64,000 bases of DNA from Chinchilla lanigera (lineage: Eukaryota; Chordata; Mammalia; Rodentia; Chinchillidae), in assembly GCF_000276665.1 (NCBI RefSeq), contig NW_004955481.1:3748900-3812899 (forward strand), in the 5' to 3' direction. Position numbers and translations under genes: made by a program. Numbering within the stretch: position 1 is the first letter of the stretch; every line of letters begins with the position of its first letter. This document shows positions 56,721 to 64,000 of this stretch, piece after piece. The notes under the pieces are model-generated. The model saw nothing but the letters and a program-made list of their open reading frames with translations. It ran no database searches and was not told the origin of the DNA.

Positions 56721-57063
56721 TTTGATGTTATTCACTCACATTATACCCTATCACATTATACTATCCACAAAACCCTATCCTCAAAACCCTATTTTATCCA
56801 TTCTATTTAATTGTTCCCTTGAATGTAAATTATTACTCGATTCCACTAACTGGGATACTGTGGGGGAAAAAATCCATTTTATCTATTTTACTACATATTC
56901 TGTATTCTTATTTCTATGAGTTACATTCCTTCACACTCCCAAAGGCAAAAGAGGGAGCGGGAAATGTGTCAAGTGAGGGGGAGAAGTAAGGTCATAAGCT
57001 CACATTAAAATATTTTCAAAGTCTAATATTTTACATTTGAAATCCAAGTGAACTTTGTACCCT

Positions 57064-57126
57064 AGAGCAGCACTATCCAGTAGAACTTTCTGCACTAGTG
57101 ACAGTGTTCTAAATAAATCTTGTGCT
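57064..57126 (+). mobile_element. MER3-like DNA transposon, left piece
   Basis: gagcagcactatccagtaga, actttctgcactagtgac. Interrupted by an L1 insertion. Confidence 0.65.
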
Positions 57127-57506
57127 TGAGTCCATATTAAGTGAAATAAATCAGACACACGTGTAAAATATCACCTTGTTTCTCTGATGTGAGAAACCAA
57201 AAGTGTAAATAAGGACCAAAATGTATAATACATATTGTGAAGTAGGAGGAAAATGTTCAAATGGGAAGGGGAACAAGTGAGAGGGAAATAGGAAAGAAAA
57301 GAAGGGAAAATTTTAAAAAATGAGAAAAGAAGGAAAACACGTAAACAAAGCTTTGTAAATGGGGAGGGGAGGAGAGAGGTTACAGGGAGGGCAGGAGAAT
57401 TTGGGGAAAAAGTTATATCACGTACAGGTACAAATTCTCTATGATGAATGTGACTGTTATGTGTATCTAAAATGTACTAATAAAATCTAATTTAAAAATA
57501 AAGCCC

Positions 57507-57569
57507 CTGCCTGGCAAGCATAAGGTCCTGTGTTCAACTCCTAGTACCAAAAATAAATAAATAAATAAA
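57507..57569 (+). mobile_element. ID SINE, 5'-truncated, in L1 tail
   Basis: gcccctgcctggcaagcata to caactcctagtacc, (aaat)n tail. Confidence 0.88.
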
Positions 57570-57572
57570 TAA

Positions 57573-57654
57573 TTTGGGGGGGTGCTGGAAATCGAACGCA
57601 GGACCTTGTGCTTGCCAGGCAGGCGCTACACCACTGAGCTATACCCCCAGCCCC
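57573..57654 (-). mobile_element. ID SINE, inverted, in L1 tail
   Basis: Antisense: gtgctggaaatcgaacgcag to atacccccagcccc. It faces the preceding ID. Confidence 0.88.
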
Positions 57655-57686
57655 AATATAAATAAATTTTTAAAATAAACTAAAAT

Positions 57687-57865
57687 AAATAAATCTTGTG
57701 CTGCCCAATATGATAGCCACTAGCCACATGTGGCTACTGAGTATTTGAAATGTAGGTGGTACAATCAAGGAACAGAATTTTATTTAATTTTTATTACGTT
57801 TAAATTAAGTTTATGGTAGGTAATGGCTATAATACTGGATGGCTCTGCTCTAGGATATAATTTAT
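57687..57865 (+). mobile_element. MER3-like DNA transposon, right piece
   Basis: atgatagccactagccacat, gtggctactgagtatttgaa, tggatggctctgctctagg; the last is an inverted match to the left end. Confidence 0.65.
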
Positions 57866-57985
57866 TTTTTGCTTAACTGTAAAATAATCCAGAAAAATAT
57901 CAAGTTACTTAGGAACTTCCTTTATCTTACTAGGATGCCACACCAGAATAACTGATTGTGAAAATGAAATTTAAAATTCTTAACA

Positions 57986-58088
57986 GGGGCTGGGGATTTA
58001 GCTCAGTGGCAAAGTGCCTGTCTGGCAAGCGCAAGGTTGTTGAGTTCAATTCCTGGTACCAGAAGAAAAACAAAACAAAACAAAAAAA
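57986..58088 (+). mobile_element. young ID SINE
   Basis: Flanks aaaattcttaaca on both sides. Confidence 0.95.
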
Positions 58089-58480
58089 AATTCTTAACAA
58101 CATATACAATTTTCCCTTCTATTAAGGGCCTCTTACTCTATTTAACCTCTGATGTAACTTGAAAAATGGACTGCCTCCACAGATATGCAGTTCCATAAGC
58201 ACAAGACTTGGATAGCAGAGTACAAATTGAATTTCAGCACTAATTCATCTGTTTAGCCAGATGTCCTGGAGTTATAGCTACACATCTCCACTATATTACA
58301 TCTTTCCTCTAGCCTTTTACTGTAGCTTAGAATGCCCCCTTTTCACCTCTGGCTCAGCAAATATTTCCTACATGTCCTTTTAGACTAATATATTTATTCT
58401 GCTTCCCAAACCCCAATATGTATTCAGAGTCCTTCCTCTCTTTCCGCAACTTAAGGATATCTGCATGCAACAAACTGGTT
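58089..58480. other. unique intronic sequence
   Basis: No element recognised. Confidence 0.5.
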
Positions 58481-58591
58481 GTTTTTTTTTTTTAATAATT
58501 TATTTATTATTTATTTTTGTTAGTACTGGCGATTGACCAGGCCCATACACATGCTAGGTAAGTGCTCTACCACTGAGGTACATCCCTTGTC

Positions 58592-58631
<40 letters not shown>

Positions 58632-58758
58632 GTATCTATCTATCTATCTATTTTGAGACAGATTCTCACTAAGTAGCCCAAGTTGGTCTCAAACTTGTAA
58701 CCCTTTTGCCTCATCCTCCAGTGTAGATGGGATTATAGTGTGTGCCATGGCACCCAAC
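58481..58758 (-). mobile_element. B1-dID dimeric SINE with expanded linker
   Basis: Antisense: ID half (agtactggcgattgaccagg to acatcccttgtcc), a (tatc)n array, then B1 half (gagacagattctcactaag to catggcacccaac). Confidence 0.87.
58593..58652 (+). repeat. (TATC)n microsatellite
   Basis: About 15 tetranucleotide units with one tatg variant, inside the dimer linker. Confidence 0.97.
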
Positions 58759-58950
58759 TCATACTGGTTTGTAATTGTTGCTTTTCTACACTGTTTCCCT
58801 GCTCAGGACAAATATACTTACACATACAGGTCACTTTTTCATCTTTATATTTTCACTTACTAGACAGTACTTAAACACAGCAGGTTTCACATTAATGTAA
58901 CCACATATGACATTGATTCTTTCCTATGTAAAACACATTAACAGTAAACC

Positions 58951-59020
58951 AGGCTGGGGAGGTACAGTGCTTCCCTAGCATGCATAAGTCCCTCAGTTTG
59001 ATTCCCAGCATACCAAATTA
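58951..59020 (+). mobile_element. old ID SINE with deletion
   Basis: ggctggggaggtacagtgct to gattcccagcatacc; A-box region shortened. Confidence 0.8.
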
Positions 59021-59189
59021 GATAAACAAACTTTAAATCAATATTAACAGAATCTTAATTTCACTTGGTTTTAGACTACAAGAACAATATTTTCAAATAT
59101 AATTTTTAATTTGTTAATATCTCCCCTAAAGTAAAAATTTTAAAGTGAACCATAAACTGTGTAAGAATTCCTATATAAACCAAAGCCAG

Positions 59190-59301
59190 GGGGGGCTGGG
59201 GATTTAGCTCAGTGGCACAGCACCTGCCTGGCAAGCGCAAGGTCGTGAGTTCAATTCCTAGTACCAGAAAAAACCAAAACCAAAAAAAAAAATAAAATAA
59301 A
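59190..59301 (+). mobile_element. young ID SINE
   Basis: Perfect duplication ataaaccaaagccag (59175-59189, 59302-59316). Confidence 0.96.
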
Positions 59302-59353
59302 ATAAACCAAAGCCAGTAAGTACTTACTAAGAAATTAAATGATCTAACTTTTA

Positions 59354-59443
59354 TTTATTTTATTTTTCAGTACCAGGAATTGAACTCAGGGCCTCACGCT
59401 TGCCAGGTACACGCTGTGCTGCTGAGCTATATTCCCCAGCCCT
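59354..59443 (-). mobile_element. ID SINE
   Basis: Antisense. Flanks gatctaactttta on both sides. Confidence 0.93.
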
Positions 59444-59497
59444 GATCTAACTTTTAAATAATTATACTGGGGGGAAAAAAAAAAAAAAAGAAAGGAA

Positions 59498-59592
59498 GGG
59501 GCTGGGAAAGCTCAGCGGCACAGCGCCTGCCTGGCAAGCGTGAGGTCGTGAGTTTGATTCCCAGTACTGGAAATAATTAATTAATTAATTAA
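59498..59592 (+). mobile_element. ID SINE with A-box deletion
   Basis: ggggctgggaaagctcagcg lacks a few bases of the A box. (aatt)n tail. Outer flanks aattatactgg. Confidence 0.92.
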
Positions 59593-59736
59593 TTATACTG
59601 GTAACTACTACTTGCTTTTCATGGAGACAAACCAGTATATCTTAATAGTACATTAATCTTTAATACAGGAAAAGTAAAAATTATATAAATAATCTATGAT
59701 GAAAAATTACAAGCACAATAAAACTTAAAATATTCA

Positions 59737-59830
59737 GGGTTGGGGACTGAGCTCAGTGACATATGTGCCTGCCTGGCAAGCACAATGTCCTGAGTTCGAT
59801 TCCCAGTACCAAAAAAAAAAACACCAAAAA
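59737..59830 (+). mobile_element. ID SINE
   Basis: ggttggggactgagctcagt to gattcccagtacc. Confidence 0.92.
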
Positions 59831-59929
59831 ACTCTCAACCTACGCAAGTTGTTTCATACTTCAAACTTATTTTTTTTAAACAGTAAAAAGAGAAACTAAA
59901 GGTCAGCAGTCAATGAAGAAAACTTGTAG

Positions 59930-60130
59930 CCAAGCATGGTGGCACACATCTGTAATTCCAACATTCTAGAAGGCTGAGGCAGATGCATCACAAATTAAAG
60001 CCCAGTCTGGCCAATTTACCCATTTAACAAGACTGTCTCAACACAAAGAGTAAAAAGGATTGGGGATGCAACTCAGTGTGAAGGCCTTGGGTTCAGTCCC
60101 ATTACAGCAGTTTTAAAAAAAAAAAAAAAC
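59930..60130 (+). mobile_element. B1-dID dimeric SINE
   Basis: B1 half (agccaagcatggtggcac) and ID half (gattggggatgcaactcag). Its poly-A faces the poly-T of the next B1. Confidence 0.88.
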
Positions 60131-60132
60131 TT

Positions 60133-60290
60133 TTTTTTTTTTTTAAGTCTTTTTGAGGCAGGGTCTCACTATGCAGTTCAGGCTGGCCTTACGTTCACTT
60201 TGTAGCCCACGTTGGTCTCGAACTAGCAACAATTCTCCTGCCTCAGCCTCCCAAGTGCTGGGATTACAGGTGTGCACCACCACTCCTGGC
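60133..60290 (-). mobile_element. B1-type SINE
   Basis: Full-length antisense inserted at the tail of the B1-dID. Flanks aaaaacttt. Confidence 0.93.
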
Positions 60291-61020
60291 AAAACCAAAA
60301 ACTTTGACAGGTAATCTCACACATGACATAAAATTAGACATTTCCTACTACTGTCCTTATTTTGTCCTTCAGAAAACAAAACTTCCAAAGAAACATATGT
60401 AGCCCAGCCAACACCTATACTGTAGGCAATCAAGGAGATCTATATGAGTTTATTTCTCTACCCAGTATAGTATTTCTCTCCTTTCCAGAACAAACATTAC
60501 TGTGTCTCTACACAGATGAAGATTAAATAACACAGTGTGTGATTTGTAAGTTCTTACTTAGAAGCAAGTATGAGACTACATGCTTATTAATATGGTCCAT
60601 AAAAGTTTTCTGTCTTCTAGAATTTTCTACAATATACAAATCACATAATGAAAAGTTTAAGGATTTTTAAGTGCCAGAAAGGAACACCAACAAGCCACTT
60701 AAGCCTCTGAATTGCAACTTTATCCAAGTATTTATATTTATTATAATAGTAATTATCCTTATAAAAATAGCTGTTTCCATGAAAGAATTACATGTAATTA
60801 TTTCAAATAATGCTCTTTTACTAAAGTAAAGTGATGGCACCTCACTGAAGTACTGAATACACTGATATTTAATTTTATAGTGCTATATACTGATTATAAA
60901 CTATCCTAATGGGTTCATTTATAAAAATTCCTATATTTGAGGTAAACTATTCTGTTAGTTAAACAGTAATTTCAAAGATATACTTCATTTATCTCAGGAC
61001 ACAAAAAGCTTAAATTTTGT
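60291..61020. other. unique intronic sequence
   Basis: No element recognised. Confidence 0.5.
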
Positions 61021-61108
61021 TTTTTTTTTCTTCCGGTACCACTAATCAAACTCACGACCTTGTGCTTGCCAGGCAGGCGCTGTGCCACTGAGCTAAATCC
61101 CCAGCCCT
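61021..61108 (-). mobile_element. ID SINE
   Basis: Antisense. Flanks cttaaattttgt on both sides. Confidence 0.94.
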
Positions 61109-61732
61109 CAAAAAACTTAAATTTTGTATTCACCAAAAAAAGTGTTAAAAGGGCACCAAGATGGCAGAGGGGTAAGCAGCAGAGAAAGAGCCTCTCTGAG
61201 TGTTGCTGTCCACACGCTAGAATACAGCAACGTAAAGACAAGAGGGAAGGAGATGGATACCCGGGACCCAGGAAGGAAATAAAGCATGAATTGAACCCCA
61301 GTAAATTAAAAAATGGACCAAAGATCTAAATAGTAAAACAGAAACATTAAATCTGCTGGAAAACAGAATAGGTAAAACTCTTGAAGACACTGGTGCAGGC
61401 GAAGACTTTATGAATAAAACCCCAACTGCACAGGAACTACCACAAAGAATCAACAACTGGAATCTCATCTTATTAAAAAGCTTTTGCATAGCAAGAGAAA
61501 TCAAGAGTGAAGAGAGAATGCATATTGTAGGAAAAAATGTTTGCCAGCTATTCCTCAGACAAAGGATTACTATCAAGAACATACAAAAAACTCAAAAAAA
61601 TCAGACCTCCCAAATTTAAAGACCCAATCAAAAGGGGCATCTGAAATGAACACACTTTTTAGGCAACAAAATACAAATGACAAGTAAATATATGAAAAAA
61701 GCTCAACATCCCTGGTTATTTGAGAGATGCAG

Positions 61733-61834
61733 GAACCAGGGATATAGCTCAGTGGCACAAGCACCTGCCTGGCAAGCGCAAGGTCCTGAGTTTGATTCCC
61801 AGTACCCAAAAACAAAAAAACAAACAAACAAAAA
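61733..61834 (+). mobile_element. ID SINE in L1
   Basis: Flanks agagatgca on both sides. Confidence 0.93.
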
Positions 61835-62472
61835 AAGAGATGCAAATTAAAACAACACTGAGATTCCATCTCAACCTGGAAAAAAATGGCTATTATCAGA
61901 AATCAACCAATATCAAATGCTAGAGGGGCTGTGGGGAAAAAGGAACCCTTCTTCACTGCTGGTGGGAGTATAGACTGGTACAGCCACTGTGGAGATCAGT
62001 GTGGAGATTTCTTTAAAAACTAGGATTGGAGGTCCCATTTGACTCAACTATTTCCCTGCTGAGTATATTCCCAGAGGAATTAAAAATCATACCAAAAAGA
62101 TATAAGTGTACCCGTGTTTATAGCAGCACAATTTGTAATAGCTAGATCTTGGAAACAACCCAAATACCCATCAACTGAGGAATCGATAAAAAAGACGTGG
62201 TCTTTTTCTACAATGGAGTACTACACGAAGCCATAAAAAAGGATACACTGGAGGCTTTTATAGGTAAATGGATACAACTTGAGACTATACTCATAAGTGA
62301 AATAAACCAGACACACATTTGCAAACATCATACTGTCTCCTTAGTGTGAGAAACTGAAAGAGTAAATAAGATCCAGATACTGTAAAATGGGAAGAAACTT
62401 GAAAAGGAAAGAGAAACTGGGATGGGGTAAAGAAGAAAAGAAGGGAAAAGCAAAAAATATACATATATACAT

Positions 62473-62494
62473 ATATATACACACACACACACAC
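62473..62494 (+). repeat. (AC)n microsatellite
   Basis: Short dinucleotide run after tatatatac in the L1 3' UTR. Confidence 0.9.
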
Positions 62495-62624
62495 AATATA
62501 AAGTTAAGTTATACTGCTAATTTCTCTTAGTTCATTGAAAAAAAAGGTTTGTGTGAATATTGTTTGGACAATTAAATGCCTGTATCTTGTACTCTGAGTA
62601 TCTAAGTTAAAGATAACAATATAG

Positions 62625-62716
62625 GGCTGCAGATATAGCTCAGTGGTACAAATGCCTGCCTGGCAGGCGCAAGGTCCTGAGTTCAATTCCCGGTACCAAA
62701 AAAAAAAAAAAAAAAA
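62625..62716 (+). mobile_element. young ID SINE in L1 3' UTR
   Basis: Perfect duplication agataacaatata on both sides. Confidence 0.95.
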
Positions 62717-62749
62717 AGATAACAATATACAATGTATTAACCATTGTTA

Positions 62750-62833
62750 CCCTCTTGTAATCCTAGCACTCGGGAGGCTGAAGCAGGATGATCACCATGA
62801 GTTCGAAGCCAGCCTGGGCTACATAGTGAGACC
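62750..62833 (+). mobile_element. B1-type SINE, truncated both ends
   Basis: ttgtaatcctagcactcggg to acatagtgagacctctatcc. Confidence 0.85.
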
Positions 62834-62875
62834 TCTATCCAGACAGATCTGGAAGATATCTAAATTCTGACTCAA

Positions 62876-63209
62876 TAGCCAGGTGTGGTGACATACACCT
62901 GTAATTCTAGCACTTGGGAGGCTGAGGCAGGAGTATTGCCATCAGTTTGAGGCCAGCCTGGGCTATATAATGATCTCAAGGCCAGCCTGAACTACATAGT
63001 GAGACCCTGTCTCAAAAAAAAAAAAAAAAGAAAAAGAAAAAGAAAAAGAAGTGTTACTGTTGTGTGCCATTATGATTCGACCAAAACTCTTGTCTCAGTA
63101 TTGCTCATAATACTAAGACAAAATGTCTGGGCTACATAGCAAGACCCTGTCTCAAAAATCCAAAGTAGTAGTAGTAATAGTAATAGTAATAGTTTAAAAT
63201 AAATAAAAA
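62876..63209 (+). mobile_element. composite SINE insertion: B1 + extra sequence + B1 3' end
   Basis: A full-length B1 (62876-63050), about 75 bases of non-B1 sequence (63051-63125), a B1 3' end (gtctgggctacatagcaaga, 63126-63160) and an A-rich tail. All lie between one perfect 15-base duplication taaattctgactcaa (62861-62875, 63210-63224). Confidence 0.85.
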
Positions 63210-63381
63210 TAAATTCTGACTCAACCACAATGGAGAGTCTTGTTAAAGATCTATAGCATTTAGTAGAGAACCCAAAAAGGGTTTATCTTAGTAGTAAGAT
63301 TACATTAGCTCTAGAATAAAGACTCCTCTCCACACACCTTAAGGAAGCTTAAAAACAGCCTGATTAAAGTGCAGTTCAGGA

Positions 63382-63477
63382 GGCTGGGGATTTAGCTCAG
63401 CGGCACAGCGCCTGCCTGGCAAGTGCGATGTTGTGAGTTCAATTCCCAGTACCAAGAAAAAATAAAAAATAAAAATA
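63382..63477 (+). mobile_element. young ID SINE
   Basis: Near consensus. Flanks aaagtgcagttcag / aaagtgtagctcag; the right copy is part of an older ID. Confidence 0.93.
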
Positions 63478-63548
63478 AAGTGTAGCTCAGTGGTAGAATG
63501 CTTACTTAGTATGCACAATGCCCTGGTGTTGGATCTCCAATACAGCTA
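63478..63548 (+). mobile_element. old ID SINE
   Basis: Diverged remainder (gtagctcagtggtagaatgc to ggatctccaatac) split by the young ID. Confidence 0.8.
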
Positions 63549-63819
63549 AAAAAGAAAAAAAGGAAGAAAGAAGCCAGTATGAAAAGGACCAAACTGACCC
63601 ATACTAAATCAAAATAATAACTCTTTAAGACTAGAGTTATTAAAAAAAAAAGGCTAGAGTTATTATTTTACATTTTACAAAAATGTAAAACTGACAACAT
63701 ATTAACATACTATACCTGATAATAACTAAGACATGCAAACAAACTCTCTAAGAAACATTCCCCATAACCAATAGAAAAATAGCTCAACAAAAATAGGTCT
63801 TATAATGAAACAGAAATTC

Positions 63820-64000
63820 AGCTAGGCATACTGGTGCATACCTGAAAACCAACACTCTACGAGGCTGAGGCAGAAAGATCACAAATTTGAACCTAGTCTA
63901 GAAAACTTAGTGAGAGCCTGTCTCAAAATTTAAAGTGGCACGTGGTGGACATGTACCTCACTGCAAAGGACCTGGGTTCAATCCACAGTACTACATACAA
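63820..64000 (+). mobile_element. B1-dID dimeric SINE, runs to window end
   Basis: B1 half (cagctaggcatactggtgc) and ID half (acctgggttcaatccacagt). Confidence 0.85.

Larger units (their letters stand above)
57127..57686 (+). mobile_element. 5'-truncated L1 3' end
   Basis: Starts at tgagtccatattaagtgaaa, 3' UTR with purine stretches, ends catgtactaataaaat-like then A-rich. Flanked by a perfect 16-base duplication aaataaatcttgtgct (57111-57126, 57687-57702). Two IDs lie in its tail. Confidence 0.9.
61150..62749 (+). mobile_element. L1 with 5' UTR start joined to ORF2 3' part
   Basis: Begins with a typical L1 5' end (ggcaccaagatggcagaggg). From about 61310 it continues with ORF2 C-terminal sequence (atggaccaaagatctaaata, catcttattaaaaagctttt, ctggtgggagtatagactgg) and the 3' UTR. 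ORF1 and most of ORF2 are absent. IDs at 61733 and 62625. Not coding-competent. Confidence 0.8.
23218..64000 (-). other. TAOK1: TAOK1 intron 1 (partial)
   Basis: At least 40.8 kb without a coding exon. It holds the FKBP11 pseudogene and most of the L1, ID, B1 and B1-dID copies. No CpG island or plausible first exon was seen. Confidence 0.85.

Noticed and set aside
23218..64000. Alternative TAOK1 first exon or promoter in intron 1
   Set aside because: No CpG-rich segment or plausible leader exon with a donor was seen.

Overview
The window is mammalian nuclear DNA, AT-rich and dominated by retroposons, with no prokaryotic features. The SINE content is rodent: 7SL-derived B1 elements with the internal B1 duplication, tRNA-derived ID elements, and B1-ID dimers (B1-dID). 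The ID and B1 consensus differs from what I remember of mouse/rat, squirrels, beaver and kangaroo rat. A non-muroid rodent, possibly a dormouse-like lineage, fits best, but the species is not determined.

One host gene accounts for the coding content: TAOK1 (TAO kinase 1, a Ste20-family MAP3K) on the minus strand. Five consecutive coding pieces are intact with GT-AG splice sites. They are exon 2 with the start codon (22993-23217), exon 3 (8220-8291), exon 4 (5026-5127), exon 5 (3209-3254) and exon 6 (2404-2500). Together they encode residues 1 to about 150: the glycine loop, Lys57, Glu76, the hinge, and the His-Arg of the HRD motif. The next exon, with the catalytic Asp, is not visible. It lies in the 597-base N gap (277-873) or beyond the window start. 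Everything above 23217 is intron 1, so exon 1 and the promoter lie outside. Exon 2 carries two short overlapping uORFs and an in-frame stop 15 bases upstream of the start codon.

The rest is layered repeats. The oldest are MIR, an L2-like piece, MER2- and MER3-like DNA transposons, ancient L1 and LTR pieces. Next come B1-dID dimers, a lineage-specific L1 family, and finally B1 and young ID copies with crisp target-site duplications. A processed FKBP11 pseudogene (23572-24264) sits inside a B1-dID. At 37.5-42.5 kb a 2.6 kb L1 is inserted in an older L1. No tRNA, rRNA, CRISPR array or other coding gene was found, and I see no convincing undescribed system. The most informative observations are nested insertions, a composite SINE insertion carrying extra sequence, a duplicated module in an L1 3' UTR, and the TAOK1 uORFs.
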